From NCBI GenBank assembly GCA_934234215.1, contig CAKQHB010000030.1, positions 1-30,793 on the forward strand: a stretch of 30,793 nt of DNA, read 5' to 3'. Source of the DNA: an uncultured Cuneatibacter sp. GTDB taxonomy: Bacteria > Bacillota > Clostridia > Lachnospirales > Lachnospiraceae. Positions 16,658-24,686 of this stretch are shown piece after piece. How positions within the stretch are numbered: the first letter of the stretch is position 1; each line of letters opens with the position of its first letter. Under the pieces are notes generated by a model, which worked only from the letters and a program-made list of their open reading frames with translations, had not been told where the DNA came from and did no database searches. Both the position numbers and the translations under genes were made by a program.

Positions 16658-16740
16658 CTTCATGCCATCGCCGAATGCTTTTCCGACAACTTCACCCAGT
16701 CCAACATAGGTGTTGTTTACCGGATCATTTCCCTTCCTTT
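16655..16740 (-). other. Possible gene remnant in the azlD-GNAT gap
   Basis: On the minus strand 27 codons read GNDPVNNTYVGLGEVVGKAF and on to DGMKLK followed by TAA. There is no start codon or upstream extension. The composition looks like a protein C-terminus rather than spacer DNA. The family is not recognised. Confidence 0.25.
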
Positions 16741-16745
16741 TTTAT

Positions 16746-17300
16746 TTATTTTGAACGCGCGGTATGCTCTTCCCACTGCGCCTTCGACATATAGTTAAAA
16801 ATCTCTGTGCGATATTCCTCCATCATCTCCACAAACACATGCTCTGCTGTGTGATGATACACAAATCCCAGTTTTTCCTGCACACGCTTTGATTTTTCGT
16901 TACCTTCATAATAAGCACACCAGATGCCTCTCAAATGCAGCTCTTCAAATCCTCTGCGCAGCAGCTCCTCCGCCGCCTCCGGCATATAGCCTCTGCCCCA
17001 GAACGGTCTTCCAAGCCAGTAGCCCAGCTCACACTCATCTTTGCGGTCCGTCGACATCGTTGCGCCGCCCGGCATCAGCTCAATTGCTCCGATCGGACGG
17101 TCACTGTCGCGCTCACAGATTGCATAACATTCCTGTCCGCAAAATACACTGCGGATCACATCCAAACTCGCATCCACACTCTCGTGGGGATTCCATCCAG
17201 CTGCCGGACCAACCGCCGGATCACTGGCATACTCATATAAAGCCTCCGCATCAGCCTCTGTCCAGGGGCGAAGCGTCAAGCGTGGGGTAGTAAGAATCAT
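16746..17300 (-). CDS. GNAT family N-acetyltransferase (RimJ/RimL type)
   Basis: Proteins of this type transfer an acetyl group from acetyl-CoA to a protein N-terminus or a small amine. From ATG 17300 the protein has about 184 residues. It starts MILTTPRLTLRPWTEADAEA, a typical RimJ/RimL N-terminus. The beta4 region ELGYWLGRPFWGRGYMPEAA contains the acetyl-CoA pyrophosphate loop (R-G-Y/G-x-G variant GRGYMPEA). The C-terminal NEKSKRVQEKLGFVYHH is also typical. GAGGAG lies 6-7 nt before this ATG. The ATG at 17318 overlaps the upstream stop but has no ribosome binding site. The target is unknown. Confidence 0.88.
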   Translation of the reverse strand: MILTTPRLTLRPWTEADAEALYEYASDPAVGPAAGWNPHESVDASLDVIRSVFCGQECYAICERDSDRPIGAIELMPGGATMSTDRKDECELGYWLGRPFWGRGYMPEAAEELLRRGFEELHLRGIWCAYYEGNEKSKRVQEKLGFVYHHTAEHVFVEMMEEYRTEIFNYMSKAQWEEHTARSK

Positions 17301-17314
17301 CGTAAACTCCTCTT

Positions 17315-18274
17315 TCATTTCTCGATGTGACTTTTCTCTCTTTTCAGCAAATCTTCGATATCCGAAATGGTCTTCTCCGTAGCAGCTGCAATCTGCTCTG
17401 ATGTAAAACCCTGACGGGACATATTTAAGATAATCTTTTTTTCTGTTTCTTTCTGACCTCGCTCAATGCCTTTTTCTTCAATGCCTTCACTCAGATTACA
17501 CATCGTCCTCACATCCTCTCTGATTCCATTTTCAACCGGAATCCGGTATTCTGTTTCCAGAATATCCAACCTCTCTTCTACCTCTAATGTGGGGGACAAC
17601 AATGCCCCTAACATTCGATGTAATTCGTACTCTTCTGAACGCTCCGGGATGTTTTCTGCCAGACCAATCATCATAATATTCAGCAGATCACGCTTTCCCT
17701 TCCACTGATAGTCTCCAAGCAGCTGTTCCTCTGTCAAATGAAAATAATTCAGGCAGTTTGTCTTCATGTTCATGCAGACCCATATCGAATAGACCCTCTT
17801 GATGTCGTTATAATTGGTGTTCTTAAAATCCCGTTCCTTCTGCGAGGAGATCAAACGGCTTGCATAGAAGACTGCCCGGTTTAAAATATCATATTCAAAC
17901 GGTTCTTCTTTCTGTGCTTCGATATTAAGGATCACCTGTGAAAGCCCATCCCTCATCCGAACATAGCAGACGATATCAAACCGTACTAATCCTTCTCCGA
18001 TCTCTGCATTCTCCGTATTGAATCCGACTACACGCTGCCCGGCTCGATTTTCAATCCGATTGGTAAGCCCAGGTTCCACTGGAACCGAACTAATGTAAGG
18101 CTCTCCCTCGATATACTCCTCTACATCCCTTGGATCCATATTCCGGAATTCTTTTACCGTTCGTACCAGAATATGTGCCAGGATACTTTTCTGCCCTAAA
18201 AGCCGCTTTGCACAGGCATCATACTGTGCCTTGGCATCTGCTGCTTCAATCGCATTTTTCATTTCTGTATTCAA
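17315..18274 (-). CDS. Rpn family nuclease / PD-(D/E)XK transposase-like protein
   Basis: The 319-residue protein fits the Rpn/PDDEXK_2 family, DNA endonucleases related to transposases that can promote RecA-independent recombination. The nuclease core has RFDIVCYVRM and, after a short spacer, VILNIEAQKEEP. These supply the acidic residues and E-x-Q typical of this clade. FEYDILNRAVFYASRLISSQ follows. The C-terminal region (EKGIERGQKETEKKIILNM, then a predicted helix-turn-helix SRQGFTSEQIAAATEKTIS) is also typical. TTG at 18274 is the start, with AGGAGGAGGGG just upstream. A good promoter lies at 18337-18365. The gene is followed closely by the GNAT gene. No inverted repeats are seen around it. 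Confidence 0.87.
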   Translation of the reverse strand: MNTEMKNAIEAADAKAQYDACAKRLLGQKSILAHILVRTVKEFRNMDPRDVEEYIEGEPYISSVPVEPGLTNRIENRAGQRVVGFNTENAEIGEGLVRFDIVCYVRMRDGLSQVILNIEAQKEEPFEYDILNRAVFYASRLISSQKERDFKNTNYNDIKRVYSIWVCMNMKTNCLNYFHLTEEQLLGDYQWKGKRDLLNIMMIGLAENIPERSEEYELHRMLGALLSPTLEVEERLDILETEYRIPVENGIREDVRTMCNLSEGIEEKGIERGQKETEKKIILNMSRQGFTSEQIAAATEKTISDIEDLLKREKSHIEK

Positions 18275-18336
18275 GACATCCCCTCCTCCTTTGTTACAGA
18301 CAGCGCCATCCAGTGAGAAGGAAATGACCTATCTGT

Positions 18337-18365
18337 ATTATAACTTTCCCCTATTTTTCTGTAAA
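18337..18365 (-). promoter_or_regulatory. Promoter of the Rpn family gene
   Basis: On the minus strand TTTACA (18365-18360) and a perfect TATAAT (18342-18337) are spaced 17 nt apart. The promoter lies immediately after the terminator of the upstream phosphoesterase gene. Confidence 0.8.
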
Positions 18366-18386
18366 GCCAAAATAAAACCAGCAAAG

Positions 18387-18443
18387 CAAAAACGTATTGC
18401 ATTCATTATAGAGAAGGGGTCTCATGAATGCAATACGTTTTTG
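18387..18443 (-). terminator. Terminator of the metallophosphoesterase gene
   Basis: A perfect 20-bp inverted repeat (18387-18406 with 18424-18443) with a 17-nt loop ends in a T5 tract on either strand. The gene ending at 18468 reads into it. Confidence 0.9.
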
Positions 18444-18467
18444 TAATTTTATGGAATATTTATTGTT

Positions 18468-19151
18468 TTACACCAGTTGTGTATTTTCTTCCGAATAGAA
18501 CACTTTCCCATCGTCCAGACGAACACATGCAAGTCTGCATCCCGGCTCCTCATACGCCGCTCCACAGTCAATGGCGATCCGGTGATCTCCATACCAGACA
18601 CTGAGTGGTCTCGTATCCTGAAAATTCAATGTCGGGGTATGTCCAAATACCGTGATTCGGTCGGGAAACAGCTTCTCCTCCGGCTGCACCCGATACCAGA
18701 CCGTGTACATATCCAGATCATTGTCTGTCTCAAACTGATCATACAATTCCCGCGGAGCCGCATGGACGAGGCAGTATTTCTGACCGTTGATTTCCAGATT
18801 GATTTCCAACGGCAACTGCTCCAGCCAGGTGATCAGTGCCTCTCTCCGCTCCTGCGGCAATGCCTCAAATGCCTGCTTCGTCACATCGCCGCCATTGCGG
18901 TGCCAGCGATTCGTAAATTTTTCATTGTCCGGTTCATGGAACACATCCAGAAGCATCCGCTCATGATTGCCCTGCAACACAACCGTGTTTGGTCGATGCA
19001 TCAGCTCTTCCATAATTGCGATGCCATCTGCACCGCGATCCGCCATATCTCCCAGAACATATAACCAATCATTCTCGCCCCAGGTGATCTGGTTTAAAAC
19101 CGAACGGAAACGCCTTGTGTTTCCGTGAATATCGGAAAGTACATAGATCAA
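18468..19151 (-). CDS. Metallophosphoesterase (serine/threonine phosphatase-like)
   Basis: The protein belongs to the calcineurin-like phosphoesterases with bound metal pair, close to phage-lambda-type protein phosphatases and ApaH-like enzymes. From TTG 19151 it has 227 residues, beginning with YVLSDIHGN. Metal ligands are visible in D7-x-H9, GDMADRG (34-40), GNHE (61-64), VHAAPRE and FGHTPT. The C-terminus AIDCGAAYE fits the family. TTG 19151 is chosen because AGGAAG lies 7 nt upstream and the family starts just before YVxSDIHG. The ATG at 19202 adds 17 unrelated residues. The substrate, protein phosphate or dinucleotide, cannot be settled. A terminator follows. Confidence 0.88.
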   Translation of the reverse strand: MIYVLSDIHGNTRRFRSVLNQITWGENDWLYVLGDMADRGADGIAIMEELMHRPNTVVLQGNHERMLLDVFHEPDNEKFTNRWHRNGGDVTKQAFEALPQERREALITWLEQLPLEINLEINGQKYCLVHAAPRELYDQFETDNDLDMYTVWYRVQPEEKLFPDRITVFGHTPTLNFQDTRPLSVWYGDHRIAIDCGAAYEEPGCRLACVRLDDGKVFYSEENTQLV

Positions 19152-19238
19152 AGTTTCTCTTCCTTTCTGTGCCTTACATATGTCTATAATAAACTCCGTC
19201 AACCTTCAAGTCTGATTCTACCATATAATTCTTCCTTT

Positions 19239-21350
19239 TCACACCCGTTCCAGCGGTGCCCGAAACAGCACTCTCCTCACGGTCTCCGGCATCTTCTCAA
19301 ATCGGATGTCATAGGTCTGCTTTTGCTCATCCACTTTCACGATTGTCCCCACGCCAAATGCCGGATGTCTCACCTGGTCTCCCTCCGCGAACTCTGCCTT
19401 GTCTACAATCGGAGAAAAATTCTGTCCCATCAGAATCCGACTTCCTTTGATGCAATCCAGGCATCGCACATCCAGATCTCCAAGAAAGCTGGACTGTCTG
19501 GCAGGGAAAAAGTCACTTTTCGCTCCATAACTGCTCAAATACAATTTGCGAATCGCTCTTGTCATCGCCACATAAAACAGGCGGCGTTCTTCCTCGAATT
19601 CATCCTGATTGCGCAGCTTCTTGCTGGGAAACTGTCCTTCTACCAGACCACAGACAAAGACCGTATCAAACTCCAATCCTTTCGCCGTATGGATCGTCAT
19701 GACTTTTACGGCATCCTTCTCCGTGTCATCATCCTGATTGGCAAACAGGGCAAAGTGCGCCAGTAATTCATCCAGGGGCAGATCCTGATCGTTCTCCGCT
19801 TCCAGCGCACTGATCGTTGCCAGCAGCTCTGTCACATTATCCAAGCGTTTCTGATCAATGTCCTGCTGCAGCTCTCTGCGGTATCCCAGATCCAGTGCGA
19901 GATTTACTAACTCGCTACAGCTGTGTTTTCGATACGTTTCATGCAGCTCCCGCATCGTATCATAATAGGTGATCACATCCTGCCGTTTCACCACACCATC
20001 CCGGATCTGCTCGCCCAATGCCTGAAACAACGTCATTCCTCTTCCACGTTTCACGGCATACTCTTTCAACTTCTCTAAAGATTTCTTTCCGAAGCCTTTG
20101 CGCGGGCGCTTGATCGTCCACTCGAAATCCAGATCATTCAGCGAGTAGATCATCCGCAGATACGCCAGCACGGTTCGAATCTCCTCGGACCCGTAAAACG
20201 TCGCTCCACTGAGGATCTTGTACGGAATCCCCTTCTGCACAAATGCCTCTTCCAGTGAACGTGTCTGGGATGCAGAACGCACTAACACACAATGCTTCTT
20301 ATAATTCGCTCCGACTGCAACCGCATCTTGGATCGTATTCGCAATCCAAAGAGATTCCAGCCCCTCTGTCTTCGCCTGATAATATACCGGCTTCGGACCA
20401 TGTGGGTTCTCCGTATACATCTTCTTTGTCAGCCGACTCTGATTTGCCCGGATCAGGGAATTCGCCGCATCCACGATCTCCGGTGTACTGCGAAAATTTC
20501 GACTCAGATAAAAATCCCGCACATTCGGATACTTCTCATCGAATGCGATCATGTATTCTACTTTGGAACCGCGCCAGCCATAAATACACTGGTCGTCATC
20601 GCCAACCACTGTCAGATTATGAAACTTGCCGCTCAAAAGCTCCAGCAGCAGCTCCTGATGATTGTTTACATCCTGATATTCATCACACAGCAGATACTGA
20701 CAGCGATCCTGCCACTTCTCCAATGCATCCCGATAATGCGTCAATATATACAGCGCCATCATCATCAGATCCTGAAAGTCCACGACATAATTTTCCCGCT
20801 GCTTCAACAGATAATTGAGATACATCCGGTCATCCTCTGCCGTCGCCTGTGCGATTGCCTCTGTCAGTCGCGTTTTCTCCGAGCCCATCAGATAGCGACT
20901 CACATAATCTACGGTCTGTTTTCTTGCCGCAATGAGGTCCACATAATAGGCGGCGGTATGATCTTTCAAAGAAATCCCCTGCTCCTCCGCGATCAAACGG
21001 ATCAGATCCACCTGCGCATGCTTATCCAGAATCGAAAAATTCTTCGGCCAGGACAGGCGATACGACTCCTCTTTCAAAATCTCATTGCACTTCCCATGAA
21101 AGGTACCGGTAAAGCACTCCGCCTTATCCCCTACTAAGCTTTTCAGGCGGTTCGTCATCTGTCTCGCTGCCTTGTTCGTAAAAGTGATCGCCTGAATGGA
21201 AGACGGATCAATATATAACTCTGTAATCAGATACGCCATTCTATGTATCAAAGAGAATGTCTTGCCGGAGCCGGGCACCGCGCAGACACGCTGGTATCCT
21301 TCGGTATTCTGAATCATTTCCCGCTGTTCCGTCGTCGCATTTTCAAGCAT
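19239..21350 (-). CDS. ATP-dependent DNA helicase, UvrD/PcrA/Rep family
   Basis: The SF1A helicase translocates 3' to 5' on single-stranded DNA, with roles in repair and replication restart. About 703 residues. Motif I is AVPGSGKT (24-31), motif Ia ITFTNKAARQM, motif II LLCDEYQDVN, motif III VGDDDQCIYGWRG, motif IV YLSRNFRSTPEIV, motif V TIHTAKGLEFDTVFV and motif VI YVAMTRAIRKLYL. The C-terminus (EGDQVRHPAFGVGTIVKVDE) is the Tudor-like domain of PcrA/UvrD that contacts RNA polymerase. ATG 21350 is preferred over TTG 21356 because AAGGTGG sits 8 nt before it. It is slightly short for PcrA and may be a second UvrD-like copy. It has its own promoter. Confidence 0.92.
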   Translation of the reverse strand: MLENATTEQREMIQNTEGYQRVCAVPGSGKTFSLIHRMAYLITELYIDPSSIQAITFTNKAARQMTNRLKSLVGDKAECFTGTFHGKCNEILKEESYRLSWPKNFSILDKHAQVDLIRLIAEEQGISLKDHTAAYYVDLIAARKQTVDYVSRYLMGSEKTRLTEAIAQATAEDDRMYLNYLLKQRENYVVDFQDLMMMALYILTHYRDALEKWQDRCQYLLCDEYQDVNNHQELLLELLSGKFHNLTVVGDDDQCIYGWRGSKVEYMIAFDEKYPNVRDFYLSRNFRSTPEIVDAANSLIRANQSRLTKKMYTENPHGPKPVYYQAKTEGLESLWIANTIQDAVAVGANYKKHCVLVRSASQTRSLEEAFVQKGIPYKILSGATFYGSEEIRTVLAYLRMIYSLNDLDFEWTIKRPRKGFGKKSLEKLKEYAVKRGRGMTLFQALGEQIRDGVVKRQDVITYYDTMRELHETYRKHSCSELVNLALDLGYRRELQQDIDQKRLDNVTELLATISALEAENDQDLPLDELLAHFALFANQDDDTEKDAVKVMTIHTAKGLEFDTVFVCGLVEGQFPSKKLRNQDEFEEERRLFYVAMTRAIRKLYLSSYGAKSDFFPARQSSFLGDLDVRCLDCIKGSRILMGQNFSPIVDKAEFAEGDQVRHPAFGVGTIVKVDEQKQTYDIRFEKMPETVRRVLFRAPLERV

Positions 21351-21394
21351 CACCAATTCCCACCTTCTCGTCCCTACTATCTTAGTCCAAAATC

Positions 21395-21423
21395 AGTATA
21401 GCACAGCTTTTGAAATCGAACAA
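21395..21423 (-). promoter_or_regulatory. Promoter of the UvrD-like helicase gene
   Basis: On the minus strand TTGTTC (21423-21418) and TATACT (21400-21395) are 17 nt apart, with a TGC extension before the -10 box. The start codon is about 45 nt downstream. Confidence 0.75.
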
Positions 21424-21450
21424 GCGTTCTTTTTAATTTTCTTTACTCCA

Positions 21451-21843
21451 TTAAATTTCTTCTGAATTCCCCCGAATCCGCATCTTCTCTTTCTCTTTTT
21501 CCGGCACATCGATCAGTCCAAACTGATAAAAGATCCCATAAATATACGACACGCCGCGGATATCCCCCAATGCCTTCGGGCGCTCCACGACCGCCCCAAA
21601 CTCTGTGATATGGTGAAATGCCAGCACGACCGAGCTCCAAACCAGACTCTTGCTGTCTTCCCGCCGGTCGATCCACAGCTCCTTTGTGTACTCCCCATGC
21701 TTGCCCTTGCGCAAAGTATACGAAAACGGCAATCCGGAAAAGGTCAGAAAAGACTGATGCTGAAAGACGAGGATGCAGTTCCAAAGCGTTTCTTCTGATG
21801 GAGAAATTCTTAATGCTTCTAAGCTCTTTTCTGTGTCTGTCAT
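21451..21843 (-). CDS. Small conserved protein of unknown function
   Basis: The 130-residue protein begins MTDTEKSLEALRISPSEETL and contains the well-structured stretch YTLRKGKHGEYTKELWIDRR followed by SLVWSSVVLAF, then VERPKALGDIRGVSYIYGIF. Motif-like phrases (ELWIDRR, VERPKALGDIRGVSYIY) suggest a conserved family, but I cannot name a fold or activity. There is no signal peptide. AGGGGAG precedes the ATG closely. An almost equally long reading frame overlaps it (21443-21859) but gives an Arg/Gly-rich, unstructured translation and is rejected. It lies downstream of the sortase gene, with a hairpin in between. Confidence 0.75.
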   Translation of the reverse strand: MTDTEKSLEALRISPSEETLWNCILVFQHQSFLTFSGLPFSYTLRKGKHGEYTKELWIDRREDSKSLVWSSVVLAFHHITEFGAVVERPKALGDIRGVSYIYGIFYQFGLIDVPEKEKEKMRIRGNSEEI

Positions 21844-21868
21844 TTCTCCCCTTTCCCACGCCTATGCT

Positions 21869-21904
21869 GCAACAAAAGCCACGGTTATCCGCAGCTTTTG
21901 TTGC
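21869..21904. repeat. Hairpin between the sortase gene and the small downstream gene
   Basis: GCAACAAAAGC (21869-21879) pairs perfectly with 21894-21904 around a 14-nt loop. The T-run follows it only on the plus strand (21905-21910). On the minus strand, where the flanking genes are read, it lacks a U-tract. It could still be an inefficient terminator, an RNA processing site or an antisense terminator. Confidence 0.6.
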
Positions 21905-21916
21905 TTTTTTATTTTC

Positions 21917-22768
21917 TTACTTCACTCTCAGCGCCTGCACCAGATATCTCAAATGGAACTGTCTCTCCTGAATCACACAGGTCGAGAGTGTCAGAATCTG
22001 ATCGTCCTCCGAAAACTCGGTCGTATCATCATAAATGTACGGCTCCTGCATGCGCAGCGGTGTATTTTGCAGATATTCCAGTAATGTATGCGGATCCGAA
22101 AAATCAAAATTCAACAGCTGATGGGAATTGTTCGTCTGATAAGCCGCAAAGATTTTGTACACCAGCGTCTGTCCATCCTCTGTGTAAATAAAGACATAGC
22201 GGTTGTTATCAAAAAATGCCTGATCTTCATACAAATGTAAATCCGAGAACATCGTCGTGTCACGCATGTTATGACCATAAATAACCGTATGCGGATCCGA
22301 GAAGTCCTTGGAATTATAGTTCTCCGTGTAAATACAGCCGGGATATCCTTCGCTGCCATCCACATTATGCGTCAGATAATAGGTGTTATCCACCGGATCC
22401 TGAAAAATCGGGTAATCTACATGTGTATTCGGGATATAGATCCACGCATAAATATCCTCAGAAATCGTCGCATGCAGTTCATCAAAGTCAATATTCTTCT
22501 CCGGAATTTCACCCGTATAAGCCTCCGGCTCTTCTGCCGTATCCTCCTCCGCAGCCAGGCTCTCCGTCTCCGTCTCACCGGATTTCGTCACATCCGAACC
22601 TGCCGGAAGCGTCGTCGCGTCTGCCATCTGGTCATACAAACGCTCTGCTTTCCACATGCGATACTGCTTTACCGCAAGAATCGTCACACACACCAGTGCC
22701 ACCACAAGCGCCACAATTCCAATCACCGTATACACGGTCTTTTTTCCACTCTTTTTTTTCTTTTCCAT
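21917..22768 (-). CDS. srtB: Class B sortase
   Basis: Sortases are membrane-bound cysteine transpeptidases that join surface proteins to the cell wall. The 283-residue protein has a Lys-rich N-terminus, one membrane anchor (about 12-34, YTVIGIVALVVALVCVTIL), an acidic spacer (about 60-90), and a sortase domain. The catalytic set is visible: H166 in VIYGHNM, C264 in TLSTC, and R274 ten residues later. The FDELHATISEDIYAWIYIP and YPIFQDPVDNTYYLTHNVDG segments are typical of class B. GAAAGGAAAG precedes the ATG. The gene lies just downstream of a secreted protein with a sorting-signal-like tail, a possible substrate. Confidence 0.93.
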   Translation of the reverse strand: MEKKKKSGKKTVYTVIGIVALVVALVCVTILAVKQYRMWKAERLYDQMADATTLPAGSDVTKSGETETESLAAEEDTAEEPEAYTGEIPEKNIDFDELHATISEDIYAWIYIPNTHVDYPIFQDPVDNTYYLTHNVDGSEGYPGCIYTENYNSKDFSDPHTVIYGHNMRDTTMFSDLHLYEDQAFFDNNRYVFIYTEDGQTLVYKIFAAYQTNNSHQLLNFDFSDPHTLLEYLQNTPLRMQEPYIYDDTTEFSEDDQILTLSTCVIQERQFHLRYLVQALRVK

Positions 22769-22836
22769 CTTTCCTTTCCACCATTTAAATCCTGCAGAGT
22801 ACCGCTTTCCTGAGCGATGCGTTTTTTCTATAAAGT

Positions 22837-22870
22837 AGAAAAGAGCCCTAAAGATCAGGACTCTTTTAAA
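22837..22870 (-). terminator. Terminator after the secreted surface protein gene
   Basis: On the minus strand AAAAGAGTCCT pairs with AGGGCTCTTTT (one mismatch) around a short loop and is followed by CTACTTT. The stem ends in T4. It separates the gene ending at 22925 from the sortase gene. Confidence 0.7.
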
Positions 22871-22924
22871 CTATCGCCTTATGGGCAATCTCCACACATT
22901 GTTTGTTTTTTTGTATCGTTTTTA

Positions 22925-23509
22925 TTACTTAGATACTCTCTTGCGGAAGCATACTACTGCGCAAGCCAGGCAAGCAATGATTGCTGCAATCAGAGCAACC
23001 GGTGCCTGATAACCGGTACCAGGAGCTGCAGCGTTGATCACAATCGCTACAGGAGAGAAAGAGGTGAAGGTTGCAGTAACGCTGCCGTTGCTGACATTTG
23101 TTACCTTCAGGTTCTCCCAGTTACCATCTGCCTTCATGTGAAGAACAGATACAGACATGCCTTCCTTGATCTCTGCTACTTTGAATGTTACATCAATGCC
23201 TGCGCTGAAATCGCCATTCGGCTCTGCGGTTGCATCGAAGGTCTTCAAAACCTTAGCGGTGCTGCCCAGGAGCTTCTGTGCTGCTTCTTCTGCACCTTTA
23301 ATATAAACTTCCTTAGTAGGGGTTACAATGATCTGAACCTTCTGACCATTATAAGTTGTATCATTCGCAGTTACACCTGCGGCCATATCTTTTTCTGTCT
23401 GTGTTGCGGAGTTGTCTCCAGCGCTGGGGCTCTTTGCAGCGAATGCTGTCATGGCGAATACCATTACGCAGCAGGAAACAACTGCAAGAAACTTCATAAA
23501 CTTTTTCAT
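22925..23509 (-). CDS. Secreted protein with C-terminal membrane anchor, possible sortase substrate
   Basis: The 194-residue protein has a clear signal peptide (MKKFMKFLAVVSCCVMVFAM, cleavage probably after AFA at residue 24). A small beta-rich domain follows (KVQIIVTPTKEVYIKG and on to TFTSFSPVAIVINAA). The C-terminus has APGTGYQAP, a hydrophobic stretch (VALIAAIIACLACAVVCF) and the basic end RKRVSK. That layout is a cell-wall sorting signal in form, but the motif is not LPXTG or NPQTN; PGTGY would be a variant. No catalytic residues are seen. AAAGGAGG lies 7 nt before the ATG. The gene sits between an LCP-family gene upstream and a class B sortase downstream. Confidence 0.82.
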   Translation of the reverse strand: MKKFMKFLAVVSCCVMVFAMTAFAAKSPSAGDNSATQTEKDMAAGVTANDTTYNGQKVQIIVTPTKEVYIKGAEEAAQKLLGSTAKVLKTFDATAEPNGDFSAGIDVTFKVAEIKEGMSVSVLHMKADGNWENLKVTNVSNGSVTATFTSFSPVAIVINAAAPGTGYQAPVALIAAIIACLACAVVCFRKRVSK

Positions 23510-23545
23510 TGATAGTCCTCCTTTGATAATGTGTGGGGTTATATC

Positions 23546-23558
23546 AGACCAATGGTCT
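23546..23558. promoter_or_regulatory. Small palindrome before the secreted protein gene
   Basis: AGACCA-A-TGGTCT, a 6-bp inverted repeat, lies in the 59-nt gap between the LCP gene and the secreted protein gene, about 37 nt before the start codon. It could be an operator or a small hairpin. Confidence 0.3.
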
Positions 23559-23568
23559 TAATATCATG

Positions 23569-24645
23569 TTATTTTACAACATCATAGAAAATATTCAAAA
23601 TCTGCTCTTTGAGTCCGATGTCATAGACATAAAACTCTTCGTACTTACTTCCCATGATCGTCTCGCCCGGAATGGAATACATCTTTGCATCCTTCACGGA
23701 ATATTCAAGCAGCTCCGAGGCAAGATACGTCATCTTATCGACAGAAATATCTGTCATGATATAGTCACTCACCATATTATACATCTGAATGGGAAATGTG
23801 ACATCTGCCTTTGTTGCATCAAATACTTTCTTCATGAAAGCAGATAAATATGCTTTTTCATTGTTCAATCTGCCGGTTGCGGAATCAAATGCTTCACCCC
23901 GCTCCCGCACAAATGTCACAGCCTGTTGTCCAACAAGATGCGTCGTCTGACCGGCTGTCAGTCCAAGCTCCGGAATATCCCAGGCCGCTTTTACATCAAC
24001 ACCGCCAACCGAATCATTCAGTACCGGAATTGCACCATAGCGAATGGAAAAATAACCATGAATCGGCAGATCATACATCAGCTTTGAAACTGCCTGCTCT
24101 GCTCTCTCACAACTCAGCTCTCTGCCATCGCCATATCCGTGCTGTACACAGATCTGTGCCTGAGCTGTACGAATATATTGATTTGCACTGTCATAAATAT
24201 CCACATCCGTCATCGTGTTGCGGTTAATCGCCACGATGGAAAAGCTTTTATCATGTGGATTCATGACCGCCAGAAAAATGGCATCAGACTGTCCTCCATT
24301 CAGATAATCCGTCGTACTGCCCGCAGGCGGTACCGGATCATTACTGTCAATTCCAAGGATCAGAAATGTCAGAATATCGCTGTTGTATCGGTAAACGTGA
24401 TTATTATAAGAAATGTCACCTTCCTGATATTCGTATCCGTCATCCTCTTCCACGCTCTCACTCTCTGCAATCTCCTCCAGCTTCGGGCCGTTTGAATCTG
24501 CACCTGCGTACAGTTTGCCTTTACCGGATGCCCGCAAAATGAAAAAAGCGGCGGCAACACTGAGAACCAACAGAATCAGTACAAGCAAAATTATAATTAT
24601 AATCTTCTGCCAGCGCGGCAGATTTGACAGAAACTTTTTTTTCAT
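23569..24645 (-). CDS. LytR-CpsA-Psr (LCP) family protein
   Basis: LCP proteins transfer lipid-linked glycopolymers such as teichoic acid or capsule to peptidoglycan. The 358-residue protein has a cytoplasmic basic start, one membrane segment (about 16-37), an acidic spacer and an LCP domain. The domain begins ILTFLILGIDSND and includes GGQSDAIFLAVMNPHDKSFS followed by IVAINRNTMTDV. The usual S-I-P-R-D-T element reads A-I-N-R-N-T here: the arginine is kept but the aspartate is Asn. AVTFVRERGEAFDSATGRLNNEKAYLSAF matches the conserved R-x-R.. and R..RQQ-type segment in weaker form. It is a diverged member, so transferase activity is uncertain. It has a strong own promoter. Confidence 0.85.
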   Translation of the reverse strand: MKKKFLSNLPRWQKIIIIILLVLILLVLSVAAAFFILRASGKGKLYAGADSNGPKLEEIAESESVEEDDGYEYQEGDISYNNHVYRYNSDILTFLILGIDSNDPVPPAGSTTDYLNGGQSDAIFLAVMNPHDKSFSIVAINRNTMTDVDIYDSANQYIRTAQAQICVQHGYGDGRELSCERAEQAVSKLMYDLPIHGYFSIRYGAIPVLNDSVGGVDVKAAWDIPELGLTAGQTTHLVGQQAVTFVRERGEAFDSATGRLNNEKAYLSAFMKKVFDATKADVTFPIQMYNMVSDYIMTDISVDKMTYLASELLEYSVKDAKMYSIPGETIMGSKYEEFYVYDIGLKEQILNIFYDVVK

Positions 24646-24686
24646 CTATTCTGTTTTTCCAGACTCCTCATAAAATACTTCATCTT

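Noticed and set aside
18387..18443. Perfect 20-bp inverted repeat as a transposon end
   Set aside because: Loop size, T-tracts and position just after a gene fit an intrinsic terminator.
21443..21859. A 138-codon open frame on the same strand as the small unknown gene
   Set aside because: Its translation is Arg/Gly-rich without structured segments, while the overlapping frame 21451-21843 has a good ribosome binding site and protein-like sequence.
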